A DNA stretch of 64,000 bases from Candidatus Nanohalarchaeota archaeon (GTDB taxonomy: Archaea > Nanohalarchaeota > Nanosalinia > Nanosalinales > Nanosalinaceae): the NCBI GenBank assembly GCA_022729235.1, contig JALDAJ010000001.1, forward strand, positions 638,442 to 702,441, in the 5' to 3' direction. A program made the position numbers and the translations under genes. Within the stretch, counting starts at the first letter, position 1. The number at the start of each line of letters is the position of its first letter. The notes under the pieces were generated by a model. That model was not told the origin of the DNA, searched no databases, and was given only the letters and a program-made list of their open reading frames with translations. Positions 14,267 to 22,837 of the stretch are shown here, piece by piece.

Positions 14267-15027
14267 CGCTTCCTCTTGTATCCGCCCTGACCTTTGAGGT
14301 AAGTGTGGATAACGAGGTTTCCAGCGGTGAGTACGACCTGAACTACTCCAGCGAAGTGGAAACACTCCAGTCTATCAACGTCACCTTTGATAATAAGGGA
14401 TCAATCGGCTGCCAGTACAGGTTAAAAGGAGAGTTCAGCCAGGGTAACGATACTATAACCAGATTCTCACCGGCTTACCCTCTCTTTCCCGGCTCGCACA
14501 CCACTGCAGAACTCCAGTATATACCTTTCAACTACACCGGGCAGGTAAACACCACGGTATACTCCCACTACTGCGAGAGAGAAGAAGAGATCGACAGCTT
14601 CACGTTCAACGTGACTGAGAAAACTATCTTCAACGGCACGGTCGACACCCGGACAGTAGACGTCGGTGACCGGCAGACCAGGGTAGAGATGGATATCGGG
14701 AACGGCACCATGATACCGGAAGAGGCGCCAACGTTCTGGAAAGTTTCCGGTACAGAAGTAGAGAACGGGGAGGCTATCATAACTTATGATCCACCGATTT
14801 TCCAGGAAGGAAGGACCATCTCCTACACAGTCCTGGATGAGAACCGTTCCGTTGTAGGTACTGCAGACGTGTTACTGGAGGAGCAGCCGACGGCGTGGGA
14901 AGAATTCAGGAATAACCTGGAGGAGAACTCGTTAAAGCTGCTGGCTATGCTGGTCGTCGCAAATATATTCATCTTGACGGTGAAACCGGCTCGAAGGAAG
15001 ATTAAAAGCTTTAAAGCTCCGGAATAG
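14224..15027 (+). CDS. Membrane-anchored exported protein of the surface operon
   Basis: 267 residues from the ATG at 14224, inside the end of the preceding gene. The N-terminus (PALVLLVTLLALPLVSA) is a clear signal peptide, which supports this start despite the 43-base overlap. The body is beta-rich with many N-x-S/T sites (possible N-glycosylation) and a Cys pair. One membrane segment near the C-terminus (LKLLAMLVVANIFILTV) is followed by a short basic tail, so the body is outside. Family not recognised; it resembles the other CARDB-like anchored proteins here. Confidence 0.65.
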   Translation: MAGRPALVLLVTLLALPLVSALTFEVSVDNEVSSGEYDLNYSSEVETLQSINVTFDNKGSIGCQYRLKGEFSQGNDTITRFSPAYPLFPGSHTTAELQYIPFNYTGQVNTTVYSHYCEREEEIDSFTFNVTEKTIFNGTVDTRTVDVGDRQTRVEMDIGNGTMIPEEAPTFWKVSGTEVENGEAIITYDPPIFQEGRTISYTVLDENRSVVGTADVLLEEQPTAWEEFRNNLEENSLKLLAMLVVANIFILTVKPARRKIKSFKAPE

Positions 15028-15041
15028 AACTTACATTATAA

Positions 15042-18008
15042 ATGAGCCAGAAAACCCGTTTTCTGCACAAGATACTGGTTGTTTCCCTGTTCTCTATAGC
15101 ACTCATGTCATTCTCCGCGGCGGATTCTCCGGATCACGAAATCGATATCACATATTCCGGAGACGACAGCGAGATTTGGCTGCAGGCAGACAGCTCAAGT
15201 GAGACGACTCTGCAAGCACGCCTGGTATGTGAAGAAGACTATGAAGTGGATAGTATATGGATAGAAGAGATAGGTTACGGTGAGGTAGAGGGAAGTGAGG
15301 TGACTGATAGTGATACTATATCATACACTTTCGAGCGTGGTGAAGATGAGCCGGGTGATTACCAGGTTGAAGGAGTATGTGATGACAGTGGTACTACTGA
15401 GGCTGCAGAGCCTACCTCTTTCCAGGTCATAGAGATGGCTCCTGAGATTGTGAGACCTGGAGCTACTACTCCGGGTTACAGAGGATACTTCATGGGCGAT
15501 GATAGTGAGGGAGAGATTTACAAGGGAACTCCTGTTGTTATAGATCTGAACGTTGAAGGACTGGATAGGGACTTTGAAAGATCGGAAGTCGATATCGGGG
15601 CATGGTTCTCAGGTTATAGCGATGAGTTAAGTACGAACTACGAGATCAGCGAGGATAACGAGGTTCTCACCGTCCATCCTTTCGTACCGAATGATATAGA
15701 AGGAGATAAGCACGATATAACTGTTGACTTCAGGTTTAACTCTGCAAGAGATGATACAACCTTCGCTGTCAGCTCCGAAACTCACGGTCAACCATTATAC
15801 ATAACTTCGGTAAGAGTAGAGGAGCAGAAACCTGGTCGAAACATCCTCTTGAATGAGATAGGTGATATCGAGCTTGATCTCTACGTTGAGGAAAACTACA
15901 GGAACTTTGGTATATCTGCGGACGATTTCCGGCTGAATGAGGAGACCGGTCTTTTCCGGCTTGAACCTAGAGATGGTTCTGGAGAATATACGTTAGAACT
16001 TGACACGGTCCCCGAGATAGATGAAGACGATGATTTCGAGGCAGTGATAGATTTCAAGGATGTCCTGTACGGTTCGAACTATGTTGAGGTAGCGGAGTTT
16101 AACGTGGAGAACAAGGTCTGGTTTGAGGGCCACCTGCGGAATGTCGCCGACCATCCTATCCAGGGCGAGTTTGTGGCATATAAGGATGGTGAGAGGATTA
16201 CCTTTGACACGGATGAAGGATACTATTCCAGGATGTTTGAGCCGGGTGAATACGATTTCAGAACTGACTTTTTCGAAAACAATGTACTAAGAGGTGGCGT
16301 ATACCTACAGGACGTTGAGCTCAGTGAGGAGTTCGATACGAGCGTCAGGTTCAATTATTATGAGAACCCGGACGGACTTGGTACTGAGGGATTCGAACCG
16401 ATTAACATGATGTCTGTCATCTTCGGTCATCCGTTCGATGGCGATGGAAGCGATGCTTGGATAAGATTCGACCCTCACGGAGTTGAGGTCAGTGATGTCA
16501 GTGTCTACGAATGCAGGAACTGGAACTTCTTCTCACAGGAATGCATGGGACAGTGGAGCCAGATACCGGACTCGGAAGTTTCACCTGATCCTGTGAACTA
16601 CGAGATGCGGTTCCCCGTCGAACCTCTTGAAACACGGTACTTTGAAACGGACAGGAAGATTTTGATGAGTGCTTACGCAGCTGGTACGCCTGCAGGACTG
16701 GAGCTTGATTCACCACTCGAGATCTCTGGAGTCAGTGATGGGATGGCTCCTGTAGGTGAGGAGCTGGAGTTCTCCGGCGGTATAGTATCTTCTGAAGGAA
16801 ACTCTGTGAGAGGCGCTAATGTTACTGTTAAGCTTATGGATGGTCAGGAAGAGGTGGTGTCCGGAGAAGATGTCTCACGGACTGACGGGAGTTTCTCGAT
16901 AGAGATGGATGCACCAGCTGAGCAGGATATATATACGATAATGATAGAAGCGGAAGATGGTTCCCACGAACCCTACTTCGCGGAGAGTGACAGGATGCTG
17001 GAGACGTTTGTGATGGAAGGCTTGGAGCTTTCCGCGGTTGCGGACGGAACCCGGGATATAACGGCTGGTGAGACATCAACGCTTGAGTTCCAGCTGGAGA
17101 ACACGGGGCAGACAGAGCTGAATGGTGTCGGTCTGGATGTCTCTTCTGACAGTTCTGATTTCACGGAGTACGTGGAGCTTGAGCAGGAAAGTATCGATGC
17201 TCTTGAATCAGGGGAGATAGTCACGGTAAATGTTAACGTCGATATACCTGCTGACTACTTCGAGGATACGCCTGCAGAGTACCCGACGATAGAGGTCGAG
17301 GCGTGGGCTGAAGGACAGGAAGGAGAACCTGTTAACGCGGAGTCATCCCTGATGACTGCGGTAAGCGCTTCTACAGGAGAGACAGGTGAAAATGATACTG
17401 GAACTGAAGAAACCACGACGCCGGACGACGGCTTCGAGTTCGATGGTACGATGACTATCTCGCCCTCGGAGATGAGGGAGGTTACAGGCGCGTTCATCGC
17501 AAGCCAGAGCGCGCTGAATATCGCGCTTGGACTGATATTCGTGTTTATGATGGTGCTCGCCGGCGCCCTAAAGAAGAAGGACGGGGGTGGCAGAGATGTC
17601 CGCAGGGACGTTGTGCCTGGTAACTCGCACGGGCGGACAGGTGTACGTCCTCCGAAGGTATCCCCGGCTGAAGAGGAGGAGCAAAAAGAGGAAGAAACGG
17701 ATGGCGTGAGTGCTGGAGAAGATGATGAAGAAGAGGAGATAGAGGAAAGTGTTGATGAGACAGAAGATACCAGTGAAGAGGTCAACAGGTTTGCGGATGC
17801 GATGGATGACGAAGAACAGGTGGGAGAGGATAGCAGTGAAGAGGAGGAAGATAAAGAAGAGAAGGAAAGAAGTGACGTTGAAGAACAGGAAGGCAAGGAT
17901 GAATCAGTTGATGAGGATAAAGATGTTTCCGGGGCGAAATGTGATATCTGCGGTGAAGAGTTCGATACCGAGGCAGGCGTGAAGCTCCACAAAGAGACTG
18001 CTCACTGA
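15042..18008 (+). CDS. Giant anchored surface protein with cytosolic acidic tail and C2H2 zinc finger
   Basis: 988 residues. Signal peptide (about 10-27, ending FSAA), then some 800 residues of beta-rich, acidic extracellular repeats including carboxypeptidase-regulatory-like (GSFSIEMDAPAEQ region, about 590-640) and CARDB-like (about 680-750) modules. One membrane segment lies at about 825-843 (LNIALGLIFVFMMVLAGAL) followed by KKK, so the last 145 residues face the cytosol. That tail is an extremely acidic linker ending in a single C2H2 finger: Cys967, Cys970, His983, His988. A zinc finger on the inside end of a surface protein could link envelope and cytoplasm. It is the last gene of the surface operon. 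Confidence 0.78.
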   Translation: MSQKTRFLHKILVVSLFSIALMSFSAADSPDHEIDITYSGDDSEIWLQADSSSETTLQARLVCEEDYEVDSIWIEEIGYGEVEGSEVTDSDTISYTFERGEDEPGDYQVEGVCDDSGTTEAAEPTSFQVIEMAPEIVRPGATTPGYRGYFMGDDSEGEIYKGTPVVIDLNVEGLDRDFERSEVDIGAWFSGYSDELSTNYEISEDNEVLTVHPFVPNDIEGDKHDITVDFRFNSARDDTTFAVSSETHGQPLYITSVRVEEQKPGRNILLNEIGDIELDLYVEENYRNFGISADDFRLNEETGLFRLEPRDGSGEYTLELDTVPEIDEDDDFEAVIDFKDVLYGSNYVEVAEFNVENKVWFEGHLRNVADHPIQGEFVAYKDGERITFDTDEGYYSRMFEPGEYDFRTDFFENNVLRGGVYLQDVELSEEFDTSVRFNYYENPDGLGTEGFEPINMMSVIFGHPFDGDGSDAWIRFDPHGVEVSDVSVYECRNWNFFSQECMGQWSQIPDSEVSPDPVNYEMRFPVEPLETRYFETDRKILMSAYAAGTPAGLELDSPLEISGVSDGMAPVGEELEFSGGIVSSEGNSVRGANVTVKLMDGQEEVVSGEDVSRTDGSFSIEMDAPAEQDIYTIMIEAEDGSHEPYFAESDRMLETFVMEGLELSAVADGTRDITAGETSTLEFQLENTGQTELNGVGLDVSSDSSDFTEYVELEQESIDALESGEIVTVNVNVDIPADYFEDTPAEYPTIEVEAWAEGQEGEPVNAESSLMTAVSASTGETGENDTGTEETTTPDDGFEFDGTMTISPSEMREVTGAFIASQSALNIALGLIFVFMMVLAGALKKKDGGGRDVRRDVVPGNSHGRTGVRPPKVSPAEEEEQKEEETDGVSAGEDDEEEEIEESVDETEDTSEEVNRFADAMDDEEQVGEDSSEEEEDKEEKERSDVEEQEGKDESVDEDKDVSGAKCDICGEEFDTEAGVKLHKETAH

Positions 18009-18038
18009 TAGTTCTGGTTAAGAAAAAGTCTAGTAGAG

Positions 18039-18821
18039 TTACCGTGTCACGTTCTGTTTCAGTTTCTTGAATCCGCGCTTGAGTTTCGCGAACCTGGGTC
18101 TTTCGAACCGTTGTCCTTCCAGTCGGTGTGCAAGTTCCTGTATCTCGAGTGATGCCTCGGAGAGAGGTTCTTTGTTGACAAGAGGTGTGTTTTCGAACAG
18201 CGACTTCTTCATCTCGATGTCGTACGGTACCTTTGCCATTATGTGTGACTCGGTCATCATCTCTACCTCGCGTTCGATCATCTCCATTTCTGGGTCGTTC
18301 TTAGCCATGTTGATTACTGTTCCGAGGATGGGTATACGCATATCTTTCGCCTTCTCTATTATCTGGGCTGCGTTGATGCCTGAGGTCTGGGTGGGCATCG
18401 TCACTATCATAAGTTCGTCGCACGCGTGCATTATGTTCTCCACGGTTGAGTCCAGTCCAGGTGGGCAGTCAACGATTACGTAATCCGATACTTCGCGCGC
18501 GTGTTCCACCGCGTCCCTGATATCTGAAGGATCGGGTTCTACCATGTCGATTTCGTTGGAGGCGACCATCGCCTTTACCCCGGTTGGATGTCTGAAGATC
18601 GCGGATGACGGGTGGTCGTTTCCTTCTAGAATGTGCTGTATCTTTACAGGGTGATCGTAGCGTCCTAGGTGTACTCCCAGGTTTGACGCGGAGAAATCAG
18701 TGTCTATTACGGTTACCTCTCTTCCGAGTTCGCTCAGGGAGATACCGAGGTTTACGGAGAGGCTGGTCTTTCCTACGCCTCCCTTTCCCGATATCATACC
18801 TATGACTCGTCCGCCGCTCAT
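18039..18821 (-). CDS. MinD/ParA-family ATPase
   Basis: 260 residues from the ATG at 18821 (a TTG precedes it). It has the deviant Walker A GKGGVGKTS near the N-terminus, the switch I region VTVIDTDFSASNLG, and the DCPPG motif of MinD/ParA/Mrp ATPases. These proteins dimerise on ATP and position other proteins at membranes or on DNA. The C-terminus is basic (RFERPRFAKLKRGFKKLKQNVTR) and could be a membrane-binding amphipathic helix like that of MinD; this is inference. It is convergent with the giant surface gene (30 bases apart), so it may serve positioning of surface or pilus machinery. Confidence 0.85.
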   Translation of the reverse strand: MSGGRVIGMISGKGGVGKTSLSVNLGISLSELGREVTVIDTDFSASNLGVHLGRYDHPVKIQHILEGNDHPSSAIFRHPTGVKAMVASNEIDMVEPDPSDIRDAVEHAREVSDYVIVDCPPGLDSTVENIMHACDELMIVTMPTQTSGINAAQIIEKAKDMRIPILGTVINMAKNDPEMEMIEREVEMMTESHIMAKVPYDIEMKKSLFENTPLVNKEPLSEASLEIQELAHRLEGQRFERPRFAKLKRGFKKLKQNVTR

Positions 18822-18898
18822 CAATAACGGAGAATTTGGCTGTTATGTTAATAAACTTGATGAAAGAAGCGCGTGTGTTACGGGCAGGTTTTCCGGTT

Positions 18899-21412
18899 TT
18901 ACTTCTTAAGCCTGTAGCTCATCGACCCGTTTTTGTTCTCCGCCTTGACTTTGTTCTCCTTTGCGAGCCAGCCTAATGCCTGGTGCAGAGTATGGTTGTC
19001 GATAGTTCCTGGTGTGTGGTCAAGAAGTTTCTGCGCTGTCGCATGACTGTGCTCCTCCAGGACCTGGTATACCTTTCCTGCGGGCTCGCCTATCATGGAT
19101 TCGATGCTGAACTCCATGCTTCCGCCGCTGTCTTTACCTTCCTCTGCTTCCGCGACTTTTACGAGAGTCTCCAGCGCGACGTCGGGTGAGACAGAGATAG
19201 CGTCTATACCTGCGTCGACCAGGAGGTCCGCGTAGCCTTCGTGAGTGGAAGGTGCGTCTCCGCAGATGCCTACGTGGCAGTCCTTGGCGTGCGCCTGGTT
19301 CACGAGTTTTCTTATCGACTCCTTTACTGCAGGGTCTCTCTCGTCGAACAGCTCCTTGAGCCTATCGCTGTTCCGGTCGACTCCTAGAGTTAACTGTGTG
19401 AGGTCGTTGGTTCCGATTGAGAAGCCGTCGAATACCTCTGCGAACTCTTTTGCTCTTATTATGTTGGCAGGTATCTCAGCCATCACGTAGATGTCTATGT
19501 CTCCCTCGTCGAGCCCGTATTCCTTCATCTTCGCCCGGACATTCTTTCCTTCTTCCACTGTACGGCAGAACGGTACCATGATGGTAAGGTTGTCAAGTTC
19601 CAGCTCGTCGATGCAACGCCTCAGTGCCTTGCATTCAAGTTCGAACGCCTTGGAGAACTGGTCGTCGTAGTATCTTGAGGCGCCTCTCCACCCGAGCATA
19701 GGGTTAGCCTCGTCGGGTTCGTAGTCCTCGCCACCTCTCAGCTGTGCGTACTCGTCCGACTTGAAGTCTGAAAGGCGTACAACGACCTGGTCAGGGTAGA
19801 AAGCAGCCCCGATCTTCCCGATACCGCTTCTCAGCGCTTCCACGTACTCGTCCTCTCTGTCTTCTTCTATCAGTTTCAGTGGGTGTGCGCCAACGTGTGA
19901 GGAGATTATGAACTCTTCTCTCGCGAGTCCAACACCTTCTACAGGTAGTTGCGCGACCTTGAACGCCTCGCTAGGCTCCCCTACGTTTACCTGTACCTCT
20001 GTATCTGTCTCGGGTATCTCATCGAGGTGGTGTTCTTCAACTTCGAACTCGAGTTCTCCTTTCCATATCTTTCCTGTCGAGGCTGAGCCGTCAACGGTCA
20101 CTTCTTGACCGTCTTTCAGCTGTGATGTCGCGTTCTCCGTCCCGATAACGGCAGGAACACCGAGTTCTCGTGAGACGATAGCGGCGTGACTGGTTCTCCC
20201 GCCTTTATTTGTTATTATGGCGCCTGCCTTCTTCATGATAGGTTCCCAGTCAGGGTCGGTCATGTCGGTTACCAGTACCTCGCCTTCTTCGAACTGGTCT
20301 ATCTGTTTCGGTGACTCCAGCACGTGTGCTTTTCCGGTACCGATCTTCGAGCCGATAGCGCTCCCTTCTAGGAGGACCTCGGATTTCTCCGCCATCTTGT
20401 ATTCTTCTATTACATTTTCGTCCTTCTCGCTCTGCACTGTCTCCGGTCTGGCTTGAACGATGTACATCTCCTTGGTCTGACCGTCGAGCACCCACTCGAT
20501 ATCCATCGGCTTTTCATAGTGGTCCTCTATTTTTTCGCCGTACTTCGCGAGTTCTTTCACCTGGTTTTCCGTGATGCAGAACTTGTCCCGTTCGTCCTGA
20601 GGTACTTTTACAGTTTCGACTTCTTTGTCAGGGTCGTCGCTCCTGATCTCCTTTATCTCTTTCTCGCCGAGTTTCTTTTCGATTATCCCGAAGTTACGCT
20701 TGTATACAGTGAACTCGTCCGGGTTGACCTCGCCCGCGACGACCATGTCTCCCAGACCGTACGAGCCGTTGATGGTTATAACATCCTCAAAACCTGAGTC
20801 AGGGTCGATGGTGAACATGACGCCCGCGGCGCCTATGTCGGATCGACCCATCTTCTGGACCACCGCGGAGAGTTTCACGTCGAAGTGTGAGAAATCTTTG
20901 TCCTCCCTGTAGGAGATGGCGCGGTTGGTGAAGAGTGATGCGAAGCAGTCCTTGATACGTTTTATCAGATCCTGTTTCCCGGAAACGCTGAGGTACGTGT
21001 CCTGCTGACCTGCGAATGATGCGCCGGGAAGGTCTTCTGCGGTCGCCGATGAGCGTACCGCGACCTCTGGTTCGTCAACGCCCAGTTTTTCTGCGAGCTC
21101 TTCATAGGCTTCTATAAAGTCGTTGCGGAGGTCTTCAGGTATATCTGCCTCTTTGATATGCGCTCTTATCTGTTCTCCCCGTCTCTGTAAGTCATTCACG
21201 TCGTCCGTATCTAGTCCATCGAGCAGGGTCTCTATCTTGTCTCTAAGGTCTGTCTCCTCTATAAAATGGTCGTATGCGTCTGCAGTAGTCGCGAAACCGG
21301 GTAGGACAGGTACGTCGATTTCATTCTGTAGTTCTCCCAGGTTTGCGCTTTTGCCACCTACTCTGTCAGTATCGTTGGAATCTATATCGTTGAACCAGAG
21401 GAAGTTTGTCAT
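18899..21412 (-). CDS. ppsA: Phosphoenolpyruvate synthase with C-terminal winged helix
   Basis: 837 residues from the ATG at 21412 (a TTG two codons earlier is in frame). The order is standard: N-terminal ATP-binding domain (GGKSANLGEL, RSSATAEDLPGASFAGQQDT), the swivelling His domain (GGRTSHAAIVSRELGVPAV, catalytic His), and the PEP/pyruvate barrel ending HVGICGDAPS with the catalytic Cys. It converts pyruvate and ATP to PEP, AMP and phosphate, or runs toward pyruvate in sugar-poor lineages. About 70 extra residues (766-837; IGEPAGKVYQVLEEH, LHQALGWLAKENKV) resemble a DUF2582-type winged helix, an unusual fusion. A TATA-like tttttaaat around 21437-21445 fits a leaderless start. Confidence 0.93.
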   Translation of the reverse strand: MTNFLWFNDIDSNDTDRVGGKSANLGELQNEIDVPVLPGFATTADAYDHFIEETDLRDKIETLLDGLDTDDVNDLQRRGEQIRAHIKEADIPEDLRNDFIEAYEELAEKLGVDEPEVAVRSSATAEDLPGASFAGQQDTYLSVSGKQDLIKRIKDCFASLFTNRAISYREDKDFSHFDVKLSAVVQKMGRSDIGAAGVMFTIDPDSGFEDVITINGSYGLGDMVVAGEVNPDEFTVYKRNFGIIEKKLGEKEIKEIRSDDPDKEVETVKVPQDERDKFCITENQVKELAKYGEKIEDHYEKPMDIEWVLDGQTKEMYIVQARPETVQSEKDENVIEEYKMAEKSEVLLEGSAIGSKIGTGKAHVLESPKQIDQFEEGEVLVTDMTDPDWEPIMKKAGAIITNKGGRTSHAAIVSRELGVPAVIGTENATSQLKDGQEVTVDGSASTGKIWKGELEFEVEEHHLDEIPETDTEVQVNVGEPSEAFKVAQLPVEGVGLAREEFIISSHVGAHPLKLIEEDREDEYVEALRSGIGKIGAAFYPDQVVVRLSDFKSDEYAQLRGGEDYEPDEANPMLGWRGASRYYDDQFSKAFELECKALRRCIDELELDNLTIMVPFCRTVEEGKNVRAKMKEYGLDEGDIDIYVMAEIPANIIRAKEFAEVFDGFSIGTNDLTQLTLGVDRNSDRLKELFDERDPAVKESIRKLVNQAHAKDCHVGICGDAPSTHEGYADLLVDAGIDAISVSPDVALETLVKVAEAEEGKDSGGSMEFSIESMIGEPAGKVYQVLEEHSHATAQKLLDHTPGTIDNHTLHQALGWLAKENKVKAENKNGSMSYRLKK

Positions 21413-21520
21413 TGCCAAAGGATTGGCAACCTCTGCATTTAAAAAGAGCGTTGTGAGTGGTAGGTGGAAATAGGTTTTCCAGTGGAAGAGGATTTTAACG
21501 AGCGTCCAGAATTTTTGGTT

Positions 21521-21940
21521 GTGACGAGGAAAGGTCAGGCGGCGATAGAGTACCTTGCGGTTTTCGGGATAGCTCTTGCGCTATCCGCGCCGTTCATAAT
21601 CCAGGCACAGGAGACGATGGTGGAGCTGAAGACAGGTTCCGAGGCGATGCAGCTCCATAACTCTCTTGAAAAGCTGGAGACGTCGGTGAAAGTGGTTTCC
21701 GCCTCCGGAGAGCCCGCAAGGAGGACTTTTGAGATGGAGGTGCCTTCCAACGTGGTGTCTGCGGAGATACAGGGTACAGGAGTGGTTTACAGAGTGGACA
21801 GCCCCTCTGGGGAGTCTGATATAATCGTTGATACCGGGACCGAGTTCCACGAGGACAGTGAGGTGCCTGAGAGCCAGGGAAGCCATACTATGAGGGCTTA
21901 CATGGACGGTGATGAGGCGGTGCTCGAGGTGGTATCCTAG
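21521..21940 (+). CDS. Type IV pilin-like protein (class III signal peptide)
   Basis: 139 residues from the GTG at 21521; a GTG at 21464 would give 158. The later start is chosen because it puts RKGQAAIEYLAVFG at the very N-terminus, the archaeal class III (prepilin) signal: cleavage after Gly and a Q-x-x-x-E-Y-L mature start, followed by a hydrophobic helix. The rest is a small beta-rich head. It should be cleaved by the prepilin peptidase encoded at 31347-32291 and assembled into a pilus. It opens a same-strand series of pilin-like genes with overlapping ends. Confidence 0.75.
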   Translation: MTRKGQAAIEYLAVFGIALALSAPFIIQAQETMVELKTGSEAMQLHNSLEKLETSVKVVSASGEPARRTFEMEVPSNVVSAEIQGTGVVYRVDSPSGESDIIVDTGTEFHEDSEVPESQGSHTMRAYMDGDEAVLEVVS

Positions 21941-22341
21941 TGATTAAGGGTCAGAGTTCGCTGGAGTTCCTGAGTTATGTTGCGATTTCCGGGCTTATAC
22001 TGGCTATCTTGCATGGTGTGATGGTGGACCGGCAGGGAGATGCTGCCCAGTACCAGGTGGAAAGGAATGCTGATCAGGTGCTTGAGAAAGTTTCCTTTGA
22101 AGTGGAAATGGCTCTCGTGCAGGGAGAAGGATATTCCCGTGTATTCACACTGCCGGACAGTATAGCTGGTCATGACTACGAGGTCAGGCTAGCCGACGGG
22201 ATGGCTGTACTTGAGTATGGGGGGGAAACAGTGCGGGGTTCGAGCCGTTACAGCGGGGAGGAGATAGGTGTACAGACTGATGATACAAACGTTTTCCGGG
22301 TGGTTAATGATGAGGGTGAGATCAGTCTTGAGGAAGGGTAA
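21940..22341 (+). CDS. Pilin-like protein
   Basis: 133 residues. It starts with GTG at 21940, overlapping the TAG of the preceding gene by one base. The N-terminus KGQSSLEFLSYVAISGLIL is a class III prepilin signal with the conserved Gln and Glu near the cleavage site. The head is acidic and beta-rich. It overlaps the next pilin-like gene, and both are presumably minor pilins or pseudopilins of the system. Only position and signal peptide support this role. Confidence 0.7.
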   Translation: MIKGQSSLEFLSYVAISGLILAILHGVMVDRQGDAAQYQVERNADQVLEKVSFEVEMALVQGEGYSRVFTLPDSIAGHDYEVRLADGMAVLEYGGETVRGSSRYSGEEIGVQTDDTNVFRVVNDEGEISLEEG

Positions 22342-22837
22342 AGGTCAGAGCTTCATGCCTGATTTCCTGGCGAGCATAGTTATTTTCAGCCTGGTTATCA
22401 CTATTTTTCTCTCGTCATGGAGCAGTGTGGTTTCTCATCACGGGGAGGCGGAGGTGGAGTCCCTGTTGATGCAGGCAGACCACACGTCAACTTTCCTGGT
22501 TACAACGCCGGGTTACCCGGAGGACTGGGATAGAGATAACGTTGAGATAGTAGGTTTTGCTGAGGAGGAAAATATACTGGATTTAGAGAAGATACAGGAG
22601 TTCGGGGAGATAGACTACGGGGAGCAGAGGCGTTTGATGCGGGCAAGGGATTTTTATCTTGAGTTCGAGAACAGCTCCTCGGAGGAAAGGGAGATCCTGG
22701 AGATTAACGGCGAAGAACTCTTTTACGGCGAAGACTTTGACGACCCTGATTTTGTTTATCCTGTGAAGAGAACTGTTAAAATCGATGATTCCGGTGACCT
22801 GTACGAGGCGGAGATGAACTACGTGATTTACCGATGA
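22310..22837 (+). CDS. Pilin-like/pseudopilin protein
   Basis: 175 residues from the ATG at 22310; the frame is open upstream inside the preceding gene. The N-terminus RKGKGQSFMPDFLASIVIFSLVITIFL carries a class III-like signal, but the usual Glu is replaced by Asp in MPDFL, a deviation that may make it a minor or non-cleaved subunit. The remaining domain is acidic. It overlaps the preceding gene by about 32 bases and the following gene by 4, so all are translationally coupled. Confidence 0.65.
   Translation: MRVRSVLRKGKGQSFMPDFLASIVIFSLVITIFLSSWSSVVSHHGEAEVESLLMQADHTSTFLVTTPGYPEDWDRDNVEIVGFAEEENILDLEKIQEFGEIDYGEQRRLMRARDFYLEFENSSSEEREILEINGEELFYGEDFDDPDFVYPVKRTVKIDDSGDLYEAEMNYVIYR

Noticed and set aside
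17255-17992. Long Ser-rich open frame on the minus strand
   Set aside because: Shadow of the acidic tail of the giant surface protein; no start signal or promoter.
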